Shown piece after piece: positions 31,929 to 42,456 of a stretch of DNA of 64,000 nucleotides (positions are counted from its first letter, which is position 1; each line of letters opens with the position of its first letter). This DNA is from Haberlea rhodopensis. Lineage: Eukaryota > Streptophyta > Magnoliopsida > Lamiales > Gesneriaceae. The stretch spans positions 614,001 to 678,000 of the forward strand of contig CAJQUN010000220.1 of assembly GCA_907163345.1 (NCBI GenBank), read 5' to 3'. The notes under the pieces were generated by a model that made no database searches, was not told the DNA's origin, and worked only from the letters and a program-made list of their open reading frames with translations. Made by a program: the position numbers and the translations under genes.

Positions 31929-33944
31929 TCAAACATGCTCACCTACATGAAGTAAAGCAATAAATAAACGCATACCAGAAAACAGCTCTGGGTAATGCTG
32001 CACCATGTGTCGCTCTGTCTCCCACGTGGCCTCCTCGACACCCCTACGATCCCACTGAACCTTGATCATAGGAATAACCTTGTTCCGAAGTCTGCGGTCT
32101 GCCCTATCCAGAATCCTGATAGGCCGCTCCACATAAGAAACATCGGACTCTATCTGAACCTCTGAAGGCTGCAACACATGTGAAGGATCCGGCTCATACT
32201 TCCTCAGCATAGATACATGAAATACGTCGTGTATACCAGACAGAGAAGGCGGTAAAGCCAAACGGTACGCCAGCGTACCCACACGCTGTAAGATCTCATA
32301 CGGCCCCACATATCTCGGGGATAACTTTCCTCGTATCCCAAACCGTACTACGCCTCTGAAAGGCGAGATCTTCAGAAAAACTCTGTCGCCTAACTGAAAC
32401 TCCAACGGTCTACGCCGTTGATTGGCATATGCTGCCTGCCTGTCCTGAGCTGCCTTCATCTTTCTTTTGATAACCTTAACTTTCTCTTCCATTTCCTGAA
32501 CCAACTCTGGTCCTCCAACCGACTTACGGTCCATGTCATCCCAACACAAGGGTGACCTACAACGCCTACCATAGAGGGCCTCAAAAGGAGCCATCTGTAT
32601 ATTTGCCTGGTAGCTGTTGTTGTAAGAGAACTCCACCAAGGCTATCGAGTCCTGCCATGAAGTGTTGAACTCTAGCACACAAGCTCTCAACATATCCTCG
32701 AGCGTCTGTATCGTACGCTCAGTTTGTCCGTCCGTCTGAGGGTGATAGGCTGTGCTCAGCCTCAACTCTGTACCTAGAGCTGCCTGCAGACCCTCCCAGA
32801 AGTGAGATGTGAACCGCGGATCTCGATCGGACACAATCGAAATAGGGATCCCATGCAGTCTCACCACATCTCTGACATATAACTGTGTCATCCTCAAGTG
32901 CGTATATGTCATACAGTAGGGAATGAAATGAGCCACTTTAGTCAATCTGTCCACGACTACCCAGATGGCATCAAAACCGGAAACAGTCATCGGTAAGTGG
33001 GTCACGAAATCCATAGATACGAGTTGCCACTTCCACTCAGGTATCTCCAAACTCCTTAATTCACCACCAGGCCTTTGCCTCTCAGCCTTCACCTGCTGAC
33101 AAATCAAACAGCGCTTGACGAACGAAGTAACATCCCGTTTCATTCGCCTCCACCAGAACTGGTTGTATAAATCCTTATACATCTTCTTCCCGCCTGGGTG
33201 GATACTCATCCTGCTACAGTGAGCTCGCTGTAATAAACCTTGACGCAACTCGGGTGCATCTGGAACCACCCATCTGTCGCCAAGTCTCAGAGAACCGTCC
33301 TCAGCCACTCTGAATCTCGATGGCTGACCTGAAAGGACCACTAACATCCATCTCTGAACCTCTGCATCGGTCCCCTGAGCCTTCCTGATGTGATCATAAA
33401 TAATAGGCTCGGCTAGCAAGGTCAAAACCTGTACTGGTGAAGCAGACACATCATAGTCAAAACCCAAATGGCAGTAGGAGCCCAACATAGCTGATAGACA
33501 CATGGCATCCTCTGCTGTGCTCCACACCTTCCGACTCAAAGCGTCGGCTGTCAAATTTGCTTTCCCGGGATGGTATAGGATTTCACAATCATAATCCTTC
33601 AGCAGGTCCATCCATCTCCTCTGCCTCATGTTCAGCTCAGCCTTTGTAAACAAGAACTTCAGGCTCTTGTGATCAGTGAAGATGGTAAATGAGGTACCGT
33701 ATAAGTAGTGTCGCCATATCTTCAAGGCGAACACTATAGCTGCCAACTCCAGATCATGGACTGGATACCTCGTCTCGTGTGGCTTCAACTGTCTCGAAGC
33801 GTAAGCCACTACATGTCTGTCCTGCATCAGTACGCACCCTAAGCCCTGTAGCGATGCGTCGGTATAGAGAACAAATCCTTTGTTCTCCTTTGGAATCACT
33901 AGAACTGGTGCAGTAGTCAGTCTGTGTTTCAATTCCCTGAAACT
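31929..33944 (-). CDS. T3 RNase H, integrase and chromodomain (copy 1)
   Basis: This is an open frame directly after the TAG at 33945-33947 and in the same frame as the upstream gag-protease-reverse transcriptase. RNase H shows FVLYTDASLQ and FTDHKSLKFLF. Integrase shows the HHCC region (HPGGKKMYKDL, CLICQQVK) and all three catalytic positions (MDFVTHLP, SDRDPRFTS, DGQTERTIQ). The C-terminal chromodomain (VIPMIKVQWDRRGVEEATWE) marks the Tekay/Del chromoviruses and is thought to target heterochromatin. The frame ends at 31929, close to the polypurine tract. It has no ATG start and depends on the upstream frame. The sequence looks functional apart from the TAG. Confidence 0.9.
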   Translation of the reverse strand, partial: SFRELKHRLTTAPVLVIPKENKGFVLYTDASLQGLGCVLMQDRHVVAYASRQLKPHETRYPVHDLELAAIVFALKIWRHYLYGTSFTIFTDHKSLKFLFTKAELNMRQRRWMDLLKDYDCEILYHPGKANLTADALSRKVWSTAEDAMCLSAMLGSYCHLGFDYDVSASPVQVLTLLAEPIIYDHIRKAQGTDAEVQRWMLVVLSGQPSRFRVAEDGSLRLGDRWVVPDAPELRQGLLQRAHCSRMSIHPGGKKMYKDLYNQFWWRRMKRDVTSFVKRCLICQQVKAERQRPGGELRSLEIPEWKWQLVSMDFVTHLPMTVSGFDAIWVVVDRLTKVAHFIPYCMTYTHLRMTQLYVRDVVRLHGIPISIVSDRDPRFTSHFWEGLQAALGTELRLSTAYHPQTDGQTERTIQTLEDMLRACVLEFNTSWQDSIALVEFSYNNSYQANIQMAPFEALYGRRCRSPLCWDDMDRKSVGGPELVQEMEEKVKVIKRKMKAAQDRQAAYANQRRRPLEFQLGDRVFLKISPFRGVVRFGIRGKLSPRYVGPYEILQRVGTLAYRLALPPSLSGIHDVFHVSMLRKYEPDPSHVLQPSEVQIESDVSYVERPIRILDRADRRLRNKVIPMIKVQWDRRGVEEATWETERHMVQHYPELFSGMRLFIALLHVGEHV

Positions 33945-36155
33945 CTACTCACAAGCCTCTGACCAACAAAAAGAGACTCCCTTCTGAGTCAGCTGTGTAA
34001 GTGGCTTGGCGATCTTTGAGAAACCCTCGACGAAACATCGGTAATAGCCAGCCAAACCAAGGAAACTCCGTATCTCACTGACTGAAGTAGGGGCAGACCA
34101 ATCCATAACTGCCTCTATCTTCCTCGGGTCTATTGATATCCCCTTTCGTGATATAATATGGCCCAAGAATGCAACACTGCTCAGCCAAAACTCACACTTG
34201 CTGAGTTTGGCGTACAACTGATGATCCCTGAGGATCTGGAGCTCTATCCTCAGATGATCGGCATGATCCTCCTCACTCCTTGAATAGACCAGGATGTCAT
34301 CAATGAATACGATCACAAACTGGTCAAGGTACTCCTGAAATACTCTGTTCATCAGGCTCATAAAGACTGCAGGTGCATTTGTCACACCGAAAGGCATCAC
34401 CAAGAACTCATAGTGCCCATACCGAGTTCTAAAAGCCGTCTTTTGGACATCACCAGCTTTAACCCGTACCTGGTGATAGCCTGACCTCAAGTCTATCTTG
34501 GAGTACACCTCTGTACCCTGAAGCTGGTCGAATAGATCATCAATCCTCGGAAGTGGATATCTGTTCTTCACTGTAGCCTTGTTCAGTTGCCTATAGTCAA
34601 TGCACAGACGCATTGAACCATCCTTCTTTTTCACAAACAAGACTGGTGCACCCCAAGGTGATACACTGGGACGGATGCATCCCTTGTCGAGGAGCTCCTG
34701 TAACTGTACCTTCAGCTCTCTCAGCTCTGCCGGTGCCATTCCGTATAGGGCACGGGAAATAGCAGGAGTCCCCGGCAGTAGCTCAATGGCAAACTCAACA
34801 TCCCTGACAGGCGGAAACCCCAGAATCTCATCTGGGAACACATCAATGAACTCTGCCACAACCGGTATGTCCTCAGCCCTTACTTCCTTTTCCTCAGATA
34901 AATCCACGGCATAAATGATGTAACCTGTGTGGCCGCGCTCCAATAATCGTGCCATCTTAACCGCTGATATTACCGGAATCTTTGGGCGAGAGTCGTCCCC
35001 ATAGAAAGTCCACTGGAACCCCTGATCAGATAGAAAACGAACAATCCTCCTTTGGCAATCTACCATAGCTCGGTATCTGCTCAACACATCAATGCCGATA
35101 ATGCAGTCAAAGTCTTCCATCTCTAACTGAATCAGATTGGCCCTCAGATCATTGCCCTCAAAATAAATGAGGCAATCAGATAACAGTCGGTCTGCAATCA
35201 CATGCTTTCCCGTGGGTGTCGAGACCATGAGAGGCGTGGGTAACAGAGACGAGCACAAGTGGTGTCTCGCCACAAAAGTAGTAGATACAAAGGAATGGGA
35301 AGCACCTGTATCTATCAATATAAGTGCAGGGTACGTAAATAAATGGCACGTACCAGCAATGACCTCCTCCGGGGCTGCCTCAGCCTGCTCCCTAGTCAGT
35401 GCATACACCTGTCCCTGCGGTGGTCCTGCCGTCTGACCTCCCTGTGGTCGTGGTGCAAACTGCTGTCTCTGTGGTGCCCTCCCAGCATCTAACCTTGGAC
35501 TATTCGGCCCAGAGTCTGTCTGACCTGTCCGATTGGGGAAACCTCGAGCCATGTGGCCCATCTTGCCACAGACATAGCAACCCTGACAGTCACGTAACAA
35601 ATGCCATCCTCCACAGTTATTACACCTGTTTTCCCCTGTCTTGCTCCCCTGAGTGGGTCCCCGATTGTTCTGCTTCTGACCCTGAGACTTCATCCCACCA
35701 AATCTGGAAGATGATGAGGCCCCACGAGCCTTGAACTGATCCCCTCGTGGCTTCAAACTATCAGCAACAGGCCTCGGTGGTGGTACTGAAGGGGGTACAT
35801 CATCCTTATACGCGCCTACCGCAATCTCCGCCAGCTCTGCCCGTGTCAGGGCGTCATCAAATGAGCTGGGGTTATTGGAGATAACCCTATCAAATAGCTC
35901 TGGCCTCAATCCTTTCAGAAAGTTCCTCATCTTTGCATGGCTGCTCACAGCGATATGAGGCACATACCTCAGCAGTGAGGAATACTGCATAGCGTAGTCT
36001 GACACTGACATGCTACCCTGCTTTAAAGCATTGAACTCGTCTTCCTTTAATTGTCTGGCAGCTATAGAGAAATACTGGTTAAGGAACCGGGTCCGAAATA
36101 CAGTCCAGTCAACTGCCATACCTAGAGCTCTCAGCTCCATCACGGTGGTCTTCTA
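33945..36155 (-). pseudogene. T3 gag (5' truncated)-protease-reverse transcriptase (copy 1)
   Basis: The open frame covers the end of the capsid domain, two CCHC knuckles, protease (LILIDTGASHS) and reverse transcriptase (DLRSGYHQ, FIDDIL) up to a TAG at 33945-33947. Its N-terminus is missing. Four codons upstream of the first usable start (GTG 36143) is a TAG (36155-36153) where other copies have a tryptophan codon (WWKTT), and at 36157/36158 the sequence switches to Sirevirus gag start DNA. The first CCHC of the second knuckle is altered (MARGFPN lacks the last cysteine). It is dead because of the missing start, although the rest of the frame is uninterrupted. Confidence 0.9.
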
Positions 36156-36157
36156 CC

Positions 36158-37651
36158 CCATATTCGTCTTTCTTGAACATTGGAATCTTGCTGAATGAGG
36201 CCATCAGTTTTTGGTAAATAGTAATTTCTCAAGATTGAGAAGACCTAAGCTCTGATACCACTTGTTGGGATCGGGGTAGTGTTTAGAAGGGGGGGGGGGG
36301 TTGAATAAACACTAGATAATTTCGATTTCTTTTCTGGTTAACTGTAAACTGTTAAGTGTTACAGTTGCTTCTCAATAACAGGCAAGTCAATAGACACTTA
36401 TTATAGTGCGGAAGACGTCTACAAAACTTGTGAGGAATAAAACTGAAGTAATAAAGCAATAAACGAATAATACGAGAGTTGTTTCTGGAAGTTCGAAGCA
36501 CAACGCTTCTACGTCTCCCCTTCTTCCTTTGCAGGAAGGATTCACTAGAAGACTTGGTTTACACTTTACAGTATACAACCTCCTTAGGCACTAACACACT
36601 TGGCCTAAACTCCTAGCAATCACACTCTTCTTATCTTTTGGATACAAGTGATTTTACAACACTCTCTACAGAATAAAACTTTCTAGCTTTGAGAGTTTCT
36701 AAGCAGCAGACTTCAATTGAAAATAATCTGTCACAGATTCAGTTTAGCGGTTTGTCTGCTCTTTGCTGAACGTTTGAAATATCAGTCGTATAGCTTTCTT
36801 GCTTTGAAGTATTTCTCTTAGTTTGAAAGTTGCTCAGCCCTTCTTCATTCTCTGCTTGGACGTATTTATAGGTTTGGTTGTCCAACGGTAGCCTTTTTTG
36901 TATATGGAATTGATTAGCTTTCCAAATACATGTTGTCTTCTTTCCTATTTTGTAAAACAACGGCTCTTTTCACTCTGACGGTAATGGTGGTGGAAATATA
37001 GCAGGGTGCGCCGCTCTGTTGTACTTTTGTCAGAGAATGTTGTACTTACTTTGTCTCGTTGCTTAGACTTCTGCTGGTTTCTTTGTTCAACTGGTCGTTC
37101 ATCCTCTTAAGACCAGTTGATGTCCTTGTTCAGTGAGAGACTTTCCAGCTGATAGTTATCCAGTTTATGTCTTCACCCGGTTGATGTCTTCATCCGGTTG
37201 ATGTCTTTATCCGGTTGATGTCTTCATCCGGTTGATGTCTTGTCCGGTTGGTATCTATCCAGTTGATGTCTTCATCCGGTTGATGACTATCCAATTGATG
37301 TCTTCATCCGGTTGATGACTTCATACGGTTGATGACTTCATACCAGTTGATGACTTCATCCGGTTAGTGTCTTTATCAGTTGATAGCTTGTCCGGTTGAT
37401 AGCTTGTCCGGTTGGTGTCTATCCAGTTGATGTCTTGTCCGGTTGATGACTATCCAGTTGATGTCTTGTCCGGTTGATGACTATCCAGTTGATGTCTTGT
37501 CCGGTTGATGACTATCCAGTTGATGTCTTCATCCGGTGAGACTTTAATATCCGGTAGGTGTATTCACCCGGTAGGTCTTTAGCATCCGGTTGATCTTTAA
37601 CATCCAGTAGGTGTTTGTAATCACCAAAACTTAGAAATCGTTTTCCCAACA
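36158..37651 (-). mobile_element. Sirevirus 5' end fragment in the duplication
   Basis: This is a copy of 29849-31348: gag codons 1-15 (ATG at 36204), leader, primer site (36249-36260) and a complete LTR (36263-37651). The junction with T3 gag at 36157/36158 shares only the bases CAT. It is not a separate insertion, since the AAGTT target follows at 37652 just as at 31349. Confidence 0.93.
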
Positions 37652-38195
37652 AAGTTTAAAACAAAAACAGAGCATGGTTTCTCACCCTACTTTGCTCCGA
37701 TTTTTGAAGAACTTCCAGGCGATGAAAAAGGGCAAGCTCCTCAGAATTTTCCTTAGCAAGTGCTGGTGTAGAAATGGGAGAGAAGGACCGAGATTTGGGA
37801 TGGCTGAGAGTGGTCAAAAAATTGAGCCAAGTGGGGTGGGAAGTCAGCCTGTGCACAGTGTGATTGGCATGGGTTGGGGGGGGGGGTGGTTGGGTGTTGG
37901 GTGGTTTGATGTGTTATGTTTTGGTCCTGGTATTTAACACGATGTATTAAAATATCTTCACATGATATTTATAGTATTTTCTAAATAAAATACTTCAATT
38001 CCCATTAACATGCTTTACCAAAACAAACAACACACACCCCAGATAAACATGCCACAACCCCAAAAAACCCAACATATATCACATGCACCCTGAAATGAAT
38101 CTCCCCAATAATATTAATTCAATCCCATGAATTAATACCCAAATCATCCTAAAATTAAATGATTAAAATCATATAATCATTTCGGGGATATCACA
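37652..38195 (-). repeat. T3 LTR fragment in the duplication
   Basis: This is a copy of 31349-31894, from the Sirevirus target site to the LTR end, with a G run of 11 instead of 13. It is followed by the polypurine tract at 38196. Confidence 0.93.
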
Positions 38196-38229
38196 ATACT
38201 CCCCTACCTATAAGATTTCGTTCCCGAAA

Positions 38230-40245
38230 TCAAACATGCTCACCTACATGAAGTAAAGCAATAAATAAACGCATACCAGAAAACAGCTCTGGGTAATGCT
38301 GCACCATGTGTCGCTCTGTCTCCCACGTGGCCTCCTCGACACCCCTACGATCCCACTGAACCTTGATCATAGGAATAACCTTGTTCCGAAGTCTGCGGTC
38401 TGCCCTATCCAGAATCCTGATAGGCCGCTCCACATAAGAAACATCGGACTCTATCTGAACCTCTGAAGGCTGCAACACATGTGAAGGATCCGGCTCATAC
38501 TTCCTCAGCATAGATACATGAAATACGTCGTGTATACCAGACAGAGAAGGCGGTAAAGCCAAACGGTACGCCAGCGTACCCACACGCTGTAAGATCTCAT
38601 ACGGCCCCACATATCTCGGGGATAACTTTCCTCGTATCCCAAACCGTACTACGCCTCTGAAAGGCGAGATCTTCAGAAAAACTCTGTCGCCTAACTGAAA
38701 CTCCAACGGTCTACGCCGTTGATTGGCATATGCTGCCTGCCTGTCCTGAGCTGCCTTCATCTTTCTTTTGATAACCTTAACTTTCTCTTCCATTTCCTGA
38801 ACCAACTCTGGTCCTCCAACCGACTTACGGTCCATGTCATCCCAACACAAGGGTGACCTACAATGCCTACCATAGAGGGCCTCAAAAGGAGCCATCTGTA
38901 TATTTGCTTGGTAGCTGTTGTTGTAAGAGAACTCCACCAAGGCTATCGAGTCCTGCCATGAAGTGTTGAACTCTAGCACACAAGCTCTCAACATATCCTC
39001 GAGCGTCTGTATCGTACGCTCAGTTTGTCCGTCCGTCTGAGGGTGATAGGCTGTGCTCAGCCTCAACTCTGTACCTAGAGCTGCCTGCAGACCCTCCCAG
39101 AAGTGAGATGTGAACCGCGGATCTCGATCGGACACAATCGAAATAGGGATCCCATGCAGTCTCACCACATCTCTGACATATAACTGTGTCATCCTCAAGT
39201 GCGTATATGTCATACAGTAGGGAATGAAATGAGCCACTTTAGTCAATCTGTCCACGACTACCCAGATGGCATCAAAACCGGAAACAGTCCTCGGTAAGTG
39301 GGTCACGAAATCCATAGATACGAGTTGCCACTTCCACTCAGGTATCTCCAAACTCCTTAATTCACCACCAGGCCTTTGCCTCTCAGCCTTCACCTGCTGA
39401 CAAATCAAACAGCGCTTGACGAACGAAGTAACATCCCGTTTCATTCGCCTCCACCAGAACTGGTTGTATAAATCCTTATACATCTTCTTCCCGCCTGGGT
39501 GGATACTCATCCTGCTACAGTGAGCTCGCTGTAATAAACCTTGACGCAACTCGGGTGCATCTGGAACCACCCATCTGTCGCCAAGTCTCAGAGAACCGTC
39601 CTCAGCCACTCTGAATCTCGATGGCTGACCTGAAAGGACCACTAACATCCATCTCTGAACCTCTGCATCGGTCCCCTGAGCCTTCCTGATGTGATCATAA
39701 ATAATAGGCTCGGCTAGCAAGGTCAAAACCTGTACTGGTGAAGCAGACACATCATAGTCAAAACCCAAATGGCAGTAGGAGCCCAACATAGCTGATAGAC
39801 ACATGGCATCCTCTGCTGTGCTCCACACCTTCCGACTCAAAGCGTCGGCTGTCAAATTTGCTTTCCCGGGATGGTATAGGATTTCACAATCATAATCCTT
39901 CAGCAGGTCCATCCATCTCCTCTGCCTCATGTTCAGCTCAGCCTTTGTAAACAAGAACTTCAGGCTCTTGTGATCAGTGAAGATGGTAAATGAGGTACCG
40001 TATAAGTAGTGTCGCCATATCTTCAAGGCGAACACTATAGCTGCCAACTCCAGATCATGGACTGGATACCTCGTCTCGTGTGGCTTCAACTGTCTCGAAG
40101 CGTAAGCCACTACATGTCTGTCCTGCATCAGTACGCACCCTAAGCCCTGTAGCGATGCGTCGGTATAGAGAACAAATCCTTTGTTCTCCTTTGGAATCAC
40201 TAGAACTGGTGCAGTAGTCAGTCTGTGTTTCAATTCCCTGAAACT
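38230..40245 (-). CDS. T3 RNase H, integrase and chromodomain (copy 2)
   Basis: The frame and length are the same as 31929-33944. It differs at a few codons: THLPRTVSG instead of THLPMTVSG, and YGRHCRSP instead of YGRRCRSP. In T2 the latter reads YGRRCRSP, so copy 2 carries the derived change there, while copy 1 carries the derived M. Both copies therefore have private changes, which argues against a simple computational duplicate. All integrase catalytic positions and the chromodomain are present. Confidence 0.9.
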   Translation of the reverse strand, partial: SFRELKHRLTTAPVLVIPKENKGFVLYTDASLQGLGCVLMQDRHVVAYASRQLKPHETRYPVHDLELAAIVFALKIWRHYLYGTSFTIFTDHKSLKFLFTKAELNMRQRRWMDLLKDYDCEILYHPGKANLTADALSRKVWSTAEDAMCLSAMLGSYCHLGFDYDVSASPVQVLTLLAEPIIYDHIRKAQGTDAEVQRWMLVVLSGQPSRFRVAEDGSLRLGDRWVVPDAPELRQGLLQRAHCSRMSIHPGGKKMYKDLYNQFWWRRMKRDVTSFVKRCLICQQVKAERQRPGGELRSLEIPEWKWQLVSMDFVTHLPRTVSGFDAIWVVVDRLTKVAHFIPYCMTYTHLRMTQLYVRDVVRLHGIPISIVSDRDPRFTSHFWEGLQAALGTELRLSTAYHPQTDGQTERTIQTLEDMLRACVLEFNTSWQDSIALVEFSYNNSYQANIQMAPFEALYGRHCRSPLCWDDMDRKSVGGPELVQEMEEKVKVIKRKMKAAQDRQAAYANQRRRPLEFQLGDRVFLKISPFRGVVRFGIRGKLSPRYVGPYEILQRVGTLAYRLALPPSLSGIHDVFHVSMLRKYEPDPSHVLQPSEVQIESDVSYVERPIRILDRADRRLRNKVIPMIKVQWDRRGVEEATWETERHMVQHYPELFSGMRLFIALLHVGEHV

Positions 40246-42456
40246 CTACTCACAAGCCTCTGACCAACAAAAAGAGACTCCCTTCTGAGTCAGCTGTGTA
40301 AGTGGCTTGGCGATCTTTGAGAAACCCTCGACGAAACATCGGTAATAGCCAGCCAAACCAAGGAAACTCCGTATCTCACTGACTGAAGTAGGGGCAGACC
40401 AATCCATAACTGCCTCTATCTTCCTCGGGTCTACTGATATCCCCTTTCGTGATATAATATGGCCCAAGAATGCAACACTGCTCAGCCAAAACTCACACTT
40501 GCTGAGTTTGGCGTACAACTGATGATCCCTGAGGATCTGGAGCTCTATCCTCAGATGATCGGCATGATCCTCCTCACTCCTTGAATAGACCAGGATGTCA
40601 TCAATGAATACGATCACAAACTGGTCAAGGTACTCCTGAAATACTCTGTTCATCAGGCTCATAAAGACTGCAGGTGCATTTGTCACACCGAAAGGCATCA
40701 CCAAGAACTCATAGTGCCCATACCGAGTTCTAAAAGCCGTCTTTTGGACATCACCAGCTTTAACCCGTACCTGGTGATAGCCTGACCTCAAGTCTATCTT
40801 GGAGTACACCTCTGTACCCTGAAGCTGGTCGAATAGATCATCAATCCTCGGAAGTGGATATCTGTTCTTCACTGTAGCCTTGTTCAGTTGCCTATAGTCA
40901 ATGCACAGACGCATTGAACCATCCTTCTTTTTCACAAACAAGACTGGTGCACCCCAAGGTGATACACTGGGACGGATGCATCCCTTGTCGAGGAGCTCCT
41001 GTAACTGTACCTTCAGCTCTCTCAGCTCTGCCGGTGCCATTCCGTATAGGGCACGGGAAATAGCAGGAGTCCCCGGCAGTAGCTCAATGGCAAACTCAAC
41101 ATCCCTGACAGGCGGAAACCCCAGAATCTCATCTGGGAACACATCAATGAACTCTGCCACAACCGGTATGTCCTCAGCCCTTACTTCCTTTTCCTCAGAT
41201 ACATCCACGGCATAAATGATGTAACCTGTGTGGCCGCGCTCCAATAATCGTGCCATCTTAACCGCTGATATTACCGGAATCTTTGGGCGAGAGTCGTCCC
41301 CATAGAAAGTCCACTGGAACCCCTGATCAGATAGAAAACGAACAATCCTCCTTTGGCAATCTACCATAGCTCGGTATCTGCTCAACACATCAATGCCGAT
41401 AATGCAGTCAAAGTCTTCCATCTCTAACTGAATCAGATTGGCCCTCAGATCATTGCCCTCAAAATAAATGAGGCAATCAGATAACAGTCGGTCTGCAATC
41501 ACATGCTTTCCCGTGGGTGTCGAGACCATGAGAGGCGTGGGTAACAGAGACGAGCACAAGTGGTGTCTCGCCACAAAAGTAGTAGATACAAAGGAATGGG
41601 AAGCACCTGTATCTATCAATATAAGTGCAGGGTACGTAAATAAATGGCACGTACCAGCAATGACCTCCTCCGGGGCTGCCTCAGCCTGCTCCCTAGTCAG
41701 TGCATACACCTGTCCCTGCGGCGGTCCTGCCGTCTGACCTCCCTGTGGTCGTGGTGCAAACTGCTGTCTCTGTGGTGCCCTCCCAGCATCTAACCTTGGA
41801 CTATTCGGCCCAGAGTCTGTCTGACCTGTCCGATTGGGGAAACCTCGAGCCATGTGGCCCATCTTGCCACAGACATAGCAACCCTGACAGTCACGTAACA
41901 AATGCCATCCTCCACAGTTATTACACCTGTTTTCCCCTGTCTTGCTCCCCTGAGTGGGTCCCCGATTGTTCTGCTTCTGACCCTGAGACTTCATCCCACC
42001 AAATCTGGAAGATGATGAGGCCCCACGAGCCTTGAACTGATCCCCTCGTGGCTTCAAACTATCAGCAACAGGCCTCGGTGGTGGTACTGAAGGGGGTACA
42101 TCATCCTTATACGCGCCTACCGCAATCTCCGCCAGCTCTGCCCGTGTCAGGGCGTCATCAAATGAGCTGGGGTTATTGGAGATAACCCTATCAAATAGCT
42201 CTGGCCTCAATCCTTTCAGAAAGTTCCTCATCTTTGCATGGCTGCTCACAGCGATATGAGGCACATACCTCAGCAGTGAGGAATACTGCATAGCGTAGTC
42301 TGACACTGACATGCTACCCTGCTTTAAAGCATTGAACTCGTCTTCCTTTAATTGTCTGGCAGCTATAGAGAAATACTGGTTAAGGAACCGGGTCCGGAAT
42401 ACAGTCCAGTCAACTGCCATACCTAGAGCTCTCAGCTCCATCACGGTGGTCTTCTA
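40246..42456 (-). pseudogene. T3 gag (5' truncated)-protease-reverse transcriptase (copy 2)
   Basis: This has the same layout as copy 1: TAG at 40246-40248 before RNase H, and TAG at the tryptophan codon (about 42454-42456). Just upstream of that codon the sequence is joined to LTR DNA at 42456/42457 (shared bases ACAT) instead of Sirevirus DNA. It is not translatable as a complete polyprotein because the gag N-terminus and leader are missing. Confidence 0.9.

Larger units (their letters stand above)
36158..42456 (-). repeat. Second copy of a 6.3-kb tandem duplication
   Basis: This segment repeats about 29,850-36,157 at an offset of 6,301-6,312 bp (the difference lies in poly-G runs). It contains the first 45 bases of the Sirevirus gag, its primer site and 5' LTR, 544 bp of T3 LTR, and the T3 internal region to the same gag breakpoint. 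Only a few substitutions separate the copies; I see changes such as M/R before TVSGF, R/H in GRRCRSP, L/V in VDLSEEKE and I/V in SIDPRK. The duplication postdates the Sirevirus insertion. Confidence 0.93.

Noticed and set aside
36158..37651. A second independent Sirevirus solo LTR
   Set aside because: It carries the primer site and gag start on one side and the original AAGTT target on the other, and lies at the fixed 6.3-kb offset. It is part of the tandem duplication.
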